Below, in pieces: positions 1-8,385 of a stretch of DNA of 64,000 nucleotides. Made by a program: the position numbers and the translations under genes. Numbering within the stretch: the first letter of the stretch is position 1; every line of letters starts with the position of its first letter. The DNA comes from an uncultured Gemmatimonadota bacterium. Lineage in GTDB: Bacteria > Gemmatimonadota > Gemmatimonadetes > Gemmatimonadales > Gemmatimonadaceae. The stretch is taken from NCBI GenBank assembly GCA_902825965.1, contig CADEDA010000009.1, positions 62,001 to 126,000 on the forward strand, written 5' to 3'. The notes under the pieces were generated by a model, which did not search any database, was not told the DNA's origin, and worked only from the letters and a program-made list of their open reading frames with translations.

Positions 1-2
1 TC

Positions 3-1370
3 GTGATGACGTACATCGACGGCGAGTCCCTCGCCGCGCGCATCCGGGCGCGAGGGCGGCTGGATGCGACGTCCACGGCCCGGCACCTCCGCGATGTCGC
101 CGCCGCCCTCGCGCACGCGCACCAGCGCGGCATCATCCACCGCGACATCAAGGCCGAGAACATCCTCGTCGAACGCAGCAGCGACCGCGCGCTGGTGACC
201 GACTTCGGCATCGCCCGCCTCGCCGAGGCCTCACCGCTCACCGTCACCGGTCAGGTGCTCGGCACCGTACACTACGTGAGCCCCGAGCAGGTGGCCGGCC
301 ACGCGGTCGACGCGCGCGCCGACCTCTACTCGCTGGGCGTGGTCGGTTACCTCGCCCTCACCGGACAGTTCCCGTTCGATGCCGACGTCGCGTCGGCCGT
401 GCTCGTGCAGCACGTGACGCGTGCGCCCGCCCCCGTGAGCTCGGTGCGGCGCGACGTGCCGGTGGCGCTCGCCAGCATCATCGACCGCTGCCTCGCCAAG
501 GACCCCGCGCACCGCTACGCCAGCGCCGACGACCTCGTCGCGGCCTTCGACGCCGCGATGCCCGCCCTCGGCGAACGTCCGCTGCTGGTGTCGGACACCG
601 AGGCCCACCAGGTCTGGCAGCGCGCGGCAGAGCTGCAGGCGTACACGGGGATCGAGCCGCGGCCGGAGATCACACCCCGCGAACGCGATGCGGAGCAGGA
701 CAAGGCCCGCAAGTCCGGCTACGCGCTCGACCACCTCCGCGAGGCGGCGGCCGAGGCGGGCATCGACGACAAGTACCTGCAGCGCGCCTTCGTGGAGCAT
801 GGGTTGGCGCGGAACACACCCACGCCGAAGGTCCGCGTCGCCCCGGCGCCGGCCAGCCCACCGCTGGACCGGCCAGCGTGGTGGTCGGGTGTGCCTCCCA
901 CCCTGTCGCGCGAAGTGGTGGTCGAGGGCGAACTCCCCACCCGCGACCTCGATCGCCTGATCAACGTGCTGCGTGACGCCACGGGGACCATGGGGCACAC
1001 GATGGCCCACACCCGCGAACTCGCGTGGTGGTCGGGCCGCTTCGGCACCCGGGTGGACGTGTCCGTGGTGCCGGAGTCCGACCGGACGACGGTGCGCGTG
1101 GTGCAGGACGCGCGGCGCTCGGCGTGGCTGCGTGGCGGCGTGGCGGCAGCGAGTGCCGTGTTCGCCGGCGGCATGTCCGGTGTGATCGCGCTGGAGGGGT
1201 TCCGCGCGCCCGACGAGGTCGGCGTGCTGGCGGTGTTCGCCGTAGGACTCACCTGGCTCATCAAGGGCGGTCGCTGGTTCATCCGGCGCGGGAACAGCCG
1301 CAAGGTGCTCGAGACCGACCAGCTGGTCGCACGCCTCGCCGCGAAGGTGAAGGACAGCATCACGCCGTGA
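3..1370 (+). CDS. Serine/threonine protein kinase, C-terminal part (5' end outside the window)
   Basis: The window opens inside a Hanks-type kinase. Visible in order are the catalytic loop HRDIKAEN (about residues 46-53 of the visible part), the DFG Mg-binding motif (67-69), the GTVHYVSPEQ activation/P+1 segment (87-96), then the C-lobe to about residue 190. The ATP-binding N-lobe with its glycine loop and lysine is missing, so the gene must start upstream; the first in-frame GTG/ATG codons are internal. After the kinase comes a charged linker and, near residues 374-415, two hydrophobic segments that could anchor the protein. The stop overlaps the GTG of the following diguanylate cyclase (GTGA), so the two are translationally coupled. 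The substrate is unknown. Confidence 0.9.
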   Translation: MMTYIDGESLAARIRARGRLDATSTARHLRDVAAALAHAHQRGIIHRDIKAENILVERSSDRALVTDFGIARLAEASPLTVTGQVLGTVHYVSPEQVAGHAVDARADLYSLGVVGYLALTGQFPFDADVASAVLVQHVTRAPAPVSSVRRDVPVALASIIDRCLAKDPAHRYASADDLVAAFDAAMPALGERPLLVSDTEAHQVWQRAAELQAYTGIEPRPEITPRERDAEQDKARKSGYALDHLREAAAEAGIDDKYLQRAFVEHGLARNTPTPKVRVAPAPASPPLDRPAWWSGVPPTLSREVVVEGELPTRDLDRLINVLRDATGTMGHTMAHTRELAWWSGRFGTRVDVSVVPESDRTTVRVVQDARRSAWLRGGVAAASAVFAGGMSGVIALEGFRAPDEVGVLAVFAVGLTWLIKGGRWFIRRGNSRKVLETDQLVARLAAKVKDSITP

Positions 1371-2581
1371 CCACACCGCGACTGTGGGAACGCCCCGATC
1401 CCGCGCTGGCGGCAGCCGGCATCGAGGGCGAGACGGTCGTGGCACGCGTACGCGTGCTGGTGATGGCACTGTTGCTCATCGCGCCGATCTACAACCTGGT
1501 GCAGGACCCGACGCTGCCGATGTACCGCACCGGTTTCGCGGTCACCGCGGCGGCGAACCTCATCGCCCTGGTGATCTGGTGGTACGTGGAGCGGCGCACC
1601 TGGCAGCCGTGGATCGGGTTCGCGTCGAGCAGCTTCGACGTCACCGTGGTCTCGCTCGGGCTCCTGAGCTTCTTCCTCGTGGCCTCGCCGCTGGTGGCGC
1701 TCAACTCCAAGGTCACGTTCGAGATGTATTTCCTCGCGATCCTCGCGACCAGCCTCCGCTACGACGCGCGCATCTGCATCGTCGCGGGTGCGCTGGCCGT
1801 GGCGCAGTACGGTGGCATGTGGGCCGCGGGGGTGCAGGGCTTCGACCTGCACGATCCCGCGTACGTCGCCGAGGCCGGCCCGTATCTGCCGGTGGACCTC
1901 GCGACACGGCTGCTCCTGCTCGGCATCGCGACGTTGGTGGCGGTGACCATCGTGCGGCGGGCGCAGCGCCTGCTCTACCTCGCGGCCCGCGACCGCCTGA
2001 CCGGCGTGTTCAATCGTGGGCACTTCGACAACGCGTTGCAGCAGGTCGTCGAGGTCACCTCACGCACGGGCCAGCCACTCGCGCTGGCGCTGCTCGACAT
2101 CGACCACTTCAAGTCGATCAACGACCAGCACGGGCATGCGCGCGGCGACCAGGCCATCCGGGCGGTGGCGTCGCTGCTGATGCAGTCCATGCGCCGCACG
2201 GATCTCGTGGCGCGGTACGGCGGTGAGGAGTTCGTGGTCCTCATGCCGGGCACCACGCCGGAGGCGGCGCTGCTGCGCATCGAGCAGCTGCGTGAGACCC
2301 TGGTGCAGACCCCGCTGCTGCTCGGCGATGGCCGTGCGCTGACCCTCAACTACTCGGCCGGCGTCGCCGGCACACCGGGCGACGTGTTCTTCGCGGCGAG
2401 TGCGGGATTGGGCTCGGTGAAGGCGCCGGACGTGCTGGTCGCCCTCGCGGACGAGCGCCTGCTCGCGGCGAAGCGGGCCGGACGCGGTCGCTGCTTCGGA
2501 CCCGAGACACAGGTGACGGAGCCGCCGGCACGGCGTTCCAGCGGCTCCCGACGCAGCGACGCATCAATCCAGAGCGCGTAG
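1367..2581 (+). CDS. Membrane-anchored GGDEF diguanylate cyclase
   Basis: Makes cyclic di-GMP from two GTP. The first roughly 200 residues hold five or six hydrophobic segments forming a membrane sensor region that I cannot assign to a named family. The GGDEF domain follows, starting at DRLTGVFNRGHF. The active-site motif is GGEEF (residues about 285-289), and an RRTD sequence sits exactly five residues before it, which is the product-inhibition I-site arrangement known from PleD. The enzyme should therefore be active and feedback-inhibited. The GTG start at 1367 was chosen because it overlaps the kinase stop by four bases and gives a 404-residue protein beginning just before the first membrane segment. 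Coupling to a Ser/Thr kinase suggests the two act in one signalling unit. Confidence 0.9.
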   Translation: MTTPRLWERPDPALAAAGIEGETVVARVRVLVMALLLIAPIYNLVQDPTLPMYRTGFAVTAAANLIALVIWWYVERRTWQPWIGFASSSFDVTVVSLGLLSFFLVASPLVALNSKVTFEMYFLAILATSLRYDARICIVAGALAVAQYGGMWAAGVQGFDLHDPAYVAEAGPYLPVDLATRLLLLGIATLVAVTIVRRAQRLLYLAARDRLTGVFNRGHFDNALQQVVEVTSRTGQPLALALLDIDHFKSINDQHGHARGDQAIRAVASLLMQSMRRTDLVARYGGEEFVVLMPGTTPEAALLRIEQLRETLVQTPLLLGDGRALTLNYSAGVAGTPGDVFFAASAGLGSVKAPDVLVALADERLLAAKRAGRGRCFGPETQVTEPPARRSSGSRRSDASIQSA

Positions 2582-2747
2582 CGCCCCGTCCAGCGCCCGC
2601 CGCGGCGTTGCGGGACAGCGGACGCAGCGTGCGGAACACGATGACCGACCTCCCGTGGGTGGACCGCGAGGATGAGCGCGTGGGGGGCCGGTGGTATCAT
2701 TCACAGGACGACGTCACCACGGCACCCACCTCGGAGCGCGACACCGC

Positions 2748-2972
2748 ATGGCCACCAAGCCGGACACCACCCACCCCAACGCCGACGCGTTCCCCGCGGG
2801 ACTCTCGGGCCCTGCCCTGCGCGCCCTCGCCCACGCCGGCATCCGCACCATGGCGCAGCTCGCGCAGCATCGGGCGCGCGACATCGGCGCACTACATGGC
2901 ATGGGACCGAAGGGCCTGCGTATCCTGGCGGCGGGACTCGAGGCGCAGGGTCGGCACTTCCGCGCCGACTGA
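2748..2972 (+). CDS. Small helix-hairpin-helix DNA-binding-like protein
   Basis: A 74-residue protein. Residues about 18-66 read as helices around LSGPALRALAHAGIRTMAQL and GALHGMGPKGLRIL, the pattern of a helix-hairpin-helix or RNA polymerase alpha-CTD-like fold ('alpha-helical hairpin, GMGPKGL'). Such folds bind DNA without strong sequence specificity or mediate protein contacts. The ATG at 2748 is preferred over the upstream GTG because the extra residues look random. The next gene starts four bases downstream, so the two are probably co-transcribed. The function is unknown. Confidence 0.75.
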   Translation: MATKPDTTHPNADAFPAGLSGPALRALAHAGIRTMAQLAQHRARDIGALHGMGPKGLRILAAGLEAQGRHFRAD

Positions 2973-2975
2973 CGG

Positions 2976-3449
2976 ATGTCGAAGTTCGAACGCGCCTACG
3001 ACAAGGCATGGCAGGCGCTCGCCGACTCCCTGGGCCGCGATCCGCACCGGGAGGAGTCCGAGGTGCTGGAGGGCACGCTCTTCCAGGAGTGGATCGAGGC
3101 GGGGCGATTCGACGACCTGATCAAACATCTTCACGAGAACCACGAACGCGAGGGCGGGTTCAGCGACGTGGCCGTGCTCTGCGTGGCACTACGCAAGCAG
3201 GGGGACGTCGCGCGCATCGAGAAGCTGCTCCGCGGCCTCGTCTCGATGCGGGAGAAGCTGTTCTGGGCCGGGTGGCCCAAGGCCCAGGAGGGGCACCTCG
3301 GCTACATGCGCGATTGCGCCAAGCTGGCGGCCGCCGCCATGGAGATGCAGGCTGAGTTGTTCCACAACTACTGGTCGCTGGGCATGGAGGCGGAGATGGA
3401 GCAGACCCGCGCGGCGATGCTCCGCTTCCAGAACCGCACCCGCGCCTGA
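2976..3449 (+). CDS. Hypothetical protein, alpha-helical
   Basis: I do not recognise this 157-residue family. It is soluble, rich in charged residues and predicted to be largely helical (for example FERAYDKAWQALADSLG and the EAEMEQTRAAMLRFQNR end). It has no signal peptide or membrane segment. It starts four bases after the helix-hairpin-helix gene, which supports translation and a shared transcript. Repeated helix pairs with small residues might form a TPR-like or helical-bundle fold, but no motif fixes this. Confidence 0.7.
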   Translation: MSKFERAYDKAWQALADSLGRDPHREESEVLEGTLFQEWIEAGRFDDLIKHLHENHEREGGFSDVAVLCVALRKQGDVARIEKLLRGLVSMREKLFWAGWPKAQEGHLGYMRDCAKLAAAAMEMQAELFHNYWSLGMEAEMEQTRAAMLRFQNRTRA

Positions 3450-3489
3450 CGCAGGCCTGCGCAGCACCCCACGCACACCGGAGACGACG

Positions 3490-3900
3490 ATGGGCACCTG
3501 GGACGTCGGCAGTTTCGACAACGACGATGCAGCGGACTGGGCGTACGAACTCGACGAGTGCAGCGACCTGTCGGTGATCGAGAACGCCATCATCTCCGCC
3601 CTCGACCCGAGTGACGACTACCTGGAGGCACCCGTGGCGACGGTGGCGATCGCTGCGATCGAGACGTTGGCGCGCCTGCAGGGTCGCTGGGGTGAGCGCA
3701 CGGCGTACACCGAGACCGCGGATGCGTGGGTGGAGCGCGTGCGACTGCCCGTGCCGCCCGCTCTCGCGACACAGGCCGCGCAGGCACTCGACCGGATCGT
3801 CGGTGAGCAGTCGGAGCTGAAGGAGCTGTGGGAGGAGTCGGAGGAGTTCGACGCCTGGATGGCCGCGATCGCCGAGCTGCGACGTCGTGTGACCGTCTGA
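3490..3900 (+). CDS. DUF4259 family protein
   Basis: A 136-residue acidic cytoplasmic protein. It starts with the sequence typical of DUF4259 members (MGTWDVGSFDNDDAADWAYEL), followed by a helical region with conserved alanines and a C-terminal EELWEESEEFDAW-like acidic stretch. The family is widespread but has no established biochemical role. A purine-rich leader (GGAGACGACG) lies directly upstream of the ATG. It stands 40 bp after the previous gene and may be co-transcribed with it. Confidence 0.8.
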   Translation: MGTWDVGSFDNDDAADWAYELDECSDLSVIENAIISALDPSDDYLEAPVATVAIAAIETLARLQGRWGERTAYTETADAWVERVRLPVPPALATQAAQALDRIVGEQSELKELWEESEEFDAWMAAIAELRRRVTV

Positions 3901-4075
3901 CCGTCGGCTGACCTCCAGGCCCGCGGCGCGAGGGCCGTCGGCGAAGGCCGCAGCGAAAATCCGGGATTCCTGTACAGCCCGCTACGTCCGCTGGCGCGGA
4001 CTGTTCACGCATGCGGAGGACAGCGACTGTCACACGCGCTGATTCCCCGGTTCGCGCCTCCCACCCTCGACCGCG

Positions 4076-4750
4076 ATGACGACGAATCCCGCTACGCCCT
4101 CCCCGACACCGTCCGCTACACCGTCCGCGACACCCTCCACGAGTCCCGTCCCCGCGCCGCCGGCGTCGTCTCCGCACGGGCCAACCATCACGCTCGCCCG
4201 TTGGATGCGAGTCACACTGCTCGGGTGGCTGCTCGGCGTTCCCCTGATCGCGTTGATGGCCAGCCTCGGCGAGGCCCTCGAGATCGAGAGCGCGCAGTTC
4301 CTGGTGGGCGCCGGCATGGGCCTTGGCGTCGGGTGGCTGCAAGGCCGCGCGTTGCGGCCGGTGCTGGGCGACGCCTGGCGCTGGGCGTTCGCCACGATGT
4401 GCGCGCTGGCGCTCCCCTTCGCGTTCTTCGACGTGGCCAAGCTGCGCGAGTGGGACATCGCGTACTCGCTGCCGTGGGCCGTGACGGTCGGAGGGCTGTT
4501 GGTGGGCCTCGTGCAGCGGCAGTTGCTGGCGCGTCGGCTGCACGGTGCGACCGCCTGGATCCCGGCGAGCTTCGTCGGCTGGATGTCGTCCGTGCTGGTC
4601 ACCACTGGCGTCGATGCGATGAGTCGCTCGACGAGCCTCGGGAACGGCGTCAAGCTGGCCCTCTTCCTCGGCGGCGTCGTGCTGGGCGGACTGGTCCTGG
4701 GCGTGGTGAGCGGAGTCGGCCTGCGGCGGTTGCGCGATTCGGTGCCGTGA
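4076..4750 (+). CDS. Hypothetical membrane protein with Pro/Thr/Ser-rich N-terminus
   Basis: A 224-residue protein. Residues 1-40 are low-complexity with repeated TPSATPS units. Four or five hydrophobic helices follow (starting at VTLLGWLLGVPLIALMASL), including glycine-rich segments such as LVGAGMGLGVGWLQG and LFLGGVVLGGLVLGVVSGVGL. The fold resembles small integral membrane proteins with glycine-zipper helices, but I cannot name a family. No good ribosome binding site precedes the ATG, so the true start could lie at a later codon after the low-complexity part. Confidence 0.7.
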   Translation: MTTNPATPSPTPSATPSATPSTSPVPAPPASSPHGPTITLARWMRVTLLGWLLGVPLIALMASLGEALEIESAQFLVGAGMGLGVGWLQGRALRPVLGDAWRWAFATMCALALPFAFFDVAKLREWDIAYSLPWAVTVGGLLVGLVQRQLLARRLHGATAWIPASFVGWMSSVLVTTGVDAMSRSTSLGNGVKLALFLGGVVLGGLVLGVVSGVGLRRLRDSVP

Positions 4751-4778
4751 GCGGCCGAGGCAGGACCCTGCGGGTCCG

Positions 4779-4820
4779 TAATACTTAGGTATTGACAGAA
4801 GTATTATCGCCGCGTACTCT
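4779..4820 (+). promoter_or_regulatory. Promoter and ArsR-type operator of the 4859-6735 operon
   Basis: TTGACA (4792-4797) and TACTCT (4815-4820) are separated by 17 bases, a good sigma-70 promoter in a genome where such AT-rich DNA is rare. The -35 box lies inside a perfect 8-bp inverted repeat, TAATACTT (4779-4786) and AAGTATTA (4799-4806), with 12 bases between arms. A second palindrome, AATACTTAGGTATT (4780-4793), overlaps it. ArsR-family operators are typically such AT-rich inverted repeats over the promoter of their own gene, so autorepression is the likely logic. Confidence 0.75.
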
Positions 4821-4858
4821 CCGTGCACCGGATCACCTGAGCACGGGAGCGATGCCGC

Positions 4859-5197
4859 ATGGTGCAGGTCGCAGCCACCGACGACGTCTTCCACGCCCTG
4901 GCCAATCCCACGCGGCGCAAGGTCCTCGAGCGACTCGCGGCGGGGCCGGCCACGGTCAGCGAGCTGGCGGCGCCGTTCGACATGCAGCTGCCCTCGTTCG
5001 TGCAGCACCTTGCGGTGCTCGAGCAGAGCCGGCTGGTGAAGTCGACCAAGCATGGCCGGGTCCGGACGTACGAACTCCTGCCTGCCCGCTTCAAGCTCGC
5101 CGAGGACTGGTTGATGGCGCGCCGGCAGGAGTGGGAAGCGCGCCTCGACCGCTTCGACCGCTACGTCCGCCACCTCACGGAACAGGAGTCGCGATGA
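4859..5197 (+). CDS. ArsR-family transcriptional repressor
   Basis: A 112-residue winged-helix protein with the ArsR/HTH_20 pattern DVFHALANPTRRKVLERLAAGPATVSELA at the N-terminus and a recognition helix around LPSFVQHLAVLEQSRLV, followed by the wing (TKHGRVRTYEL). It lacks the metal-binding CxC motif of ArsR/SmtB, so it is probably not a metal sensor; this subgroup is commonly paired with an AHSA1/SRPBCC gene. The next gene starts inside its stop codon (ATGA). It very likely represses its own operon through the palindromes at 4779-4806. Confidence 0.9.
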   Translation: MVQVAATDDVFHALANPTRRKVLERLAAGPATVSELAAPFDMQLPSFVQHLAVLEQSRLVKSTKHGRVRTYELLPARFKLAEDWLMARRQEWEARLDRFDRYVRHLTEQESR

Positions 5198-5685
5198 TCT
5201 CCGCGCGGTTCACCTTCGATCCGACCCGCGACTTCGCCATCGAACGGACGATCGACGCACCGGTCCGACTGGTGTGGGATGCGCTGACGCAACCGGAGCA
5301 TCTCAAGGAATGGTACATGCCCAAGCCGTGGGGGCGCGTCGAGCGCGCCGCGTTGGACCTGCGACCCGGCGGCGAGTTCAGTGTTGCGATCGCCATGGGC
5401 GATGGCCCGACCACCCCGCACGTCGGCTGCGTCCTCGAGGTGATCCCGCGGGAGCGGCTGGTCTACACGTCGATGTTGTTCCCGGGGTTCCGCCCCGCGG
5501 TCTTCGACGACATCCCGATCACCGCGATCGTGACGCTCGCGGCGCATGGTGCCGGCACACGTTACGTCTTCACCGCACTACACCGCAGCCCCGCCGACCT
5601 CGAGGCGAACCGGAGCTCGGGATTCTACGAGGGCACCGAGATCGCGATCGCCCAACTCATCACGTATACGCAGTCGATGCGATAG
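5194..5685 (+). CDS. SRPBCC/AHSA1-domain protein
   Basis: A 163-residue START-like protein. The family signature is FAIERTIDAPVRLVWDALTQPEHLKEWYMP near the N-terminus, with the later RPGGEFSVA and VLEVIPRERLVYT strands and the C-terminal helix ending in TQSMR. These proteins bind hydrophobic ligands or chaperone clients; the exact ligand is unknown. The ATG at 5194 overlaps the ArsR stop (ATGA). ArsR-AHSA1 pairs are a recurring two-gene arrangement in bacteria, and the ligand may relate to what the regulator senses. Confidence 0.88.
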   Translation: MISARFTFDPTRDFAIERTIDAPVRLVWDALTQPEHLKEWYMPKPWGRVERAALDLRPGGEFSVAIAMGDGPTTPHVGCVLEVIPRERLVYTSMLFPGFRPAVFDDIPITAIVTLAAHGAGTRYVFTALHRSPADLEANRSSGFYEGTEIAIAQLITYTQSMR

Positions 5686-5695
5686 GAGCCGCCAT

Positions 5696-6250
5696 ATGGG
5701 AACGCTGGTGTTCGGGATGATGCAGTCGCTCGACGGCTATGTGGACGGCGTCCCCGGGGGACCGCACATGGACATGCCCGGTCCGCGACTGCACCGGCAC
5801 TTCAACGACACCGTGCGCGCATCCGCCGGGATCGTCTACGGCCGGCGGATGTACGAGGTGATGCGTTACTGGGACGTGGACCAGCCGGAGTGGGACGCGG
5901 TCGCGCGAGACTTTGCCGCCGCGTGGCGCCCGGTGCCGAAGTGGGTCCTGTCCAGCAGCCTGGATGCCGTCGGACCCAATGCCACGTTGGTGCGCGGCGA
6001 CGCCGCCGCGTTCGTCCGCACGCTCAAGTCGCAGCTGAAGGGCGAGATCGGGGTCGCCGGCCCGACCTTGGCCGCCAGCCTCTCGGCCCTCGGCCTCATC
6101 GACGAGTATCAGCTGCACTTCCGGCCGTTCGTGCTCGGGGGTGGCAAGCCGTTCTTCCTCGGCGGTGGCGCCGTGCCCTCGCTGCGCTTCGTGCGGGCGG
6201 AGTCCATCGGTGAGGACGCGGTCAAGCTGACCTACGTCGTCGACCGATGA
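5696..6250 (+). CDS. Dihydrofolate reductase family protein (RibD C-terminal domain-like)
   Basis: A 184-residue protein that begins like stand-alone RibD_C/DHFR-fold reductases (LVFGMMQSLDGYVDG). It then shows the YGRRMYEVMRYWD segment, a KWVLSSSL strand and a central GEIGVAGPTLAASLSALGLIDEYQLHFRPFVLGGGKPFF block that forms the NADPH-binding half of the fold. Members reduce pteridine- or pyrimidine-like substrates with NADPH; the substrate here is unknown. GGAGCC lies upstream of the ATG, ten bases after the AHSA1 stop, so it belongs to the same operon. Confidence 0.88.
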   Translation: MGTLVFGMMQSLDGYVDGVPGGPHMDMPGPRLHRHFNDTVRASAGIVYGRRMYEVMRYWDVDQPEWDAVARDFAAAWRPVPKWVLSSSLDAVGPNATLVRGDAAAFVRTLKSQLKGEIGVAGPTLAASLSALGLIDEYQLHFRPFVLGGGKPFFLGGGAVPSLRFVRAESIGEDAVKLTYVVDR

Positions 6251-6735
6251 GTGCCGCTCGTCCGGCCGACGCGCCCGTCGTGCTCCTGCCCTACCGGCCC
6301 GAGTTCGCCGAGGACTTCGCGCGATTGAATCGCGAGTGGCTGGAGCACTACTTCACCGTGGAGCCACGCGACGAGGAGTACCTGCGTGATCCGGCCGGGC
6401 GCATCCTCGCCCCCGGCGGCGAGATCTTCTTCGCAGTGCAGGGTGCGCGGGTCGTGGGAACCTGCGCGGCGATCCCCGAGGGCGATGGGCAGTTCGAACT
6501 CGCCAAGCTCTGTGTCACCCCGTCGGCGCAGGGTGCCGGAATCGGCCGCGCACTCGCGGGGGCCGTCGTGGCGTTTGCGCGGACTCAAGGCGCAAGGTGC
6601 GTCAGCCTCGTGTCCAGTTCGCGACTGACACCCGCCATCCGGCTGTACGAATCGATGGGGTTCCGGCACCGTCCGTTCAAGGGGGAGCGACCGTACGTCG
6701 ACGCCGATGTCTACATGGAGTTGGATCTGCCTTGA
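6247..6735 (+). CDS. GNAT-family N-acetyltransferase
   Basis: A 162-residue acetyl-CoA-dependent acetyltransferase. Motif A reads LAKLCVTPSAQGAGIGRALAGAVVAFA, with the Q/GxGxG/A pyrophosphate-binding loop AQGAGIG. Motif B is RLYESMGFRH near the C-terminus, where the tyrosine is the usual general acid. The ATG overlaps the stop of the DHFR-like gene (ATGA). It is the last gene of the ArsR-controlled operon. The acceptor is unknown. Confidence 0.88.
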   Translation: MSAARPADAPVVLLPYRPEFAEDFARLNREWLEHYFTVEPRDEEYLRDPAGRILAPGGEIFFAVQGARVVGTCAAIPEGDGQFELAKLCVTPSAQGAGIGRALAGAVVAFARTQGARCVSLVSSSRLTPAIRLYESMGFRHRPFKGERPYVDADVYMELDLP

Positions 6736-6834
6736 GATCGGACGGTGCCGTCACGCGAGGTCACCCCCCTCTCGCGTCGCGCGGCCCCCGTGCGTAAGCT
6801 GGACGACGTCCCGCTCCCACCGTGAGGCCATCCG

Positions 6835-7290
6835 ATGAAGATGCTGATCCTGATCGCCCAGCTTGCCGCCGCCGACGTCCCCTGCACCGTTCCGGTCCCC
6901 GAGAACACGGGCGAATGGAAGCAGGTGACGGCCGAGAACGTGACGTTCTGTGTGCCGGCATCGTGGCGCGTACGCGGGACGCGCGCGAGCTACGCGGGCG
7001 GCAGCATCCGCTGGCAACTTGCCGCGCTGCGGACGTCCATGCGCTCATCGGGCCCGCAGAGCATCACCGGTGCCTCCGACCCCAACAGCACCCAGGTGCG
7101 CACCGAAACCGTGCCGGAGACGATCGGCGGCCGACAGGCGACGATCCTGCGGCAGATGGGAGTGGGTCGCCTGCAGACCAGCGTGAACTTCGCGCAGCCG
7201 CCGCTGTTCTCGATCACGGGGGAAGCCGCCGGCGAGGAGCACGTCGCAATGCAGCTGGCGGTGTATCGGACGGTGCGGTTCAAGGAGTAG
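6835..7290 (+). CDS. Hypothetical exported protein
   Basis: A 151-residue protein with a short hydrophobic start (MKMLILIAQLAAADVPC) that looks like a minimal signal peptide. The rest contains the segment VTAENVTFCVPASWRVRG, reminiscent of small periplasmic proteins carrying a 'PsbP/LpqN-like' beta-sheet (a 'FCVP.SW' motif), but the match is too short to assign a family. It starts 100 bp after the GNAT gene with its own leader. No other motif is visible. Confidence 0.65.
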   Translation: MKMLILIAQLAAADVPCTVPVPENTGEWKQVTAENVTFCVPASWRVRGTRASYAGGSIRWQLAALRTSMRSSGPQSITGASDPNSTQVRTETVPETIGGRQATILRQMGVGRLQTSVNFAQPPLFSITGEAAGEEHVAMQLAVYRTVRFKE

Positions 7291-7615
7291 CGTCCGCGCG
7301 TCGCCCACGACGTCCGCGGGCGACGCGGTCGAGATCACACGTGCCGCGTCAGAGGCTGCTGCGCGCCATTCGCGCGTGCGTCACGCGACAGGCGGAAGCC
7401 GCACTGCCGATCGGGGACTCACCTGCCCGGTCGTGAGGCCTCCCTGCGCTTGCCCAGCGGCGGCGGGATGATGCTCACGCGGCTGTTCCCCGCCGATGAT
7501 CCGTGCTTCAGATTGACCGGGGTGATGCCTCCGGCGCCCTCCCGCGCCCAGCGATCGTCCGCCGCGCGATTCCTCGAATCCGCGCGACCCCACTGTCCCC
7601 CTGTTCCCGCGCCGC
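7291..7615. other. Intergenic stretch, no convincing gene
   Basis: 325 bases between the exported protein and the GNAT gene. The reverse strand is open across 7419-7625, and its last 40 codons are less arginine-rich than a typical shadow frame (they include ITPVNLKHGSSAGNSRVS). It has no recognisable start, ribosome site or homology that I know. I see no tRNA or strong hairpin. Confidence 0.5.
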
Positions 7616-8179
7616 ATGCTCCCAACGCTGCACACCGACCGTCTCATCCTGCAGCCGTCCGCTGCTGAGGACCTGCCGGCGCTGTGGCGCCTCTGGACGG
7701 ACCCCGACGTCCGTCGGTTTCTCTGGGACGATCGGACGATCTCACTCGACGAGGCGCGCACCACACTGCACGAGTGCGGTGACCTCGCGGCGCAGGGACT
7801 CGGCCTCTGGACGCTTCGCACGCGTGAGCCGCTCACGGGCGACGCCGCCGACGACCGCGACGCGTTGGGCTGCGCCGGACTCCTGCCGGTGAGCACCGCC
7901 GCCGAGTACGACGAGCGATTGGTCGGGATGATCGAGCCGCTCGTGGCGCTGTCACCGCGCGCGTGGGGCCGCGGCTTCGCCATTGAGGCGCTGTCGGCGC
8001 TCCTGCAGTACGCGCGCAGCACGCTGCACCTGGATCAGCTCGCAGCGGTCACCGACGTCCCGAACGTCGCATCCGATCGCATGCTGCAGCGCTCGGGGTT
8101 CACGGTGCTCGGCGAGGTGCCCGGACCGCGGCATCGCCTTCGCACCTATCGCTGGTCGGCCACGGGTGACGCAACGTAG
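7616..8179 (+). CDS. GNAT-family N-acetyltransferase, RimJ/RimL type
   Basis: A 187-residue acetyltransferase that opens with the RimJ/RimL-like pattern LHTDRLILQPSAAEDLPALWRLWTDPDVRRF. The acetyl-CoA loop is SPRAWGRGFAIEAL (W-GRG-A pattern), followed by AVTDVPNVASDRMLQRSGF, the common C-terminal motif in which an asparagine precedes the last helix. Proteins of this group acetylate N-termini, aminoglycosides or small molecules; the target is not predictable. A hairpin follows the stop at 8187-8216. Confidence 0.88.
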   Translation: MLPTLHTDRLILQPSAAEDLPALWRLWTDPDVRRFLWDDRTISLDEARTTLHECGDLAAQGLGLWTLRTREPLTGDAADDRDALGCAGLLPVSTAAEYDERLVGMIEPLVALSPRAWGRGFAIEALSALLQYARSTLHLDQLAAVTDVPNVASDRMLQRSGFTVLGEVPGPRHRLRTYRWSATGDAT

Positions 8180-8186
8180 TCAGAAG

Positions 8187-8216
8187 CGGAGGCTGAGCCG
8201 ACACGGCGGGCCTCCG
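8187..8216 (+). terminator. Possible terminator hairpin between convergent genes
   Basis: CGGAGGC (8187-8193) pairs perfectly with GCCTCCG (8210-8216), and an inner GCCG-aca-CGGC hairpin lies in the loop. No T-run follows on either strand, so it could be a terminator that works without one, or only an RNA structure. It is the one convergent junction in this window with more than 20 bp of free space. Confidence 0.4.
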
Positions 8217-8385
8217 TGGACGTCTTGCCCGTGGTACTCCTGCGGTTGCCGGGCGAGGACCTCAACTTTGCGCTGAGTTGGATTGTACCGAATGCCCCGC
8301 TAGCCGATGTGTCTGCGGCGACATCGTCGGTTGGCGCTGTGCGCGGCGGCGGTCCTGCGATGGGTACGCGGAGCCCAGTTCGCGT

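Noticed and set aside
7419-7625. A short minus-strand frame with a less arginine-rich end (ITPVNLKHGSSAGN)
   Set aside because: Interesting composition but no start context, no homology that I can name, and it overlaps the start of the GNAT gene. Protein-level conservation in relatives would be needed to revive it.
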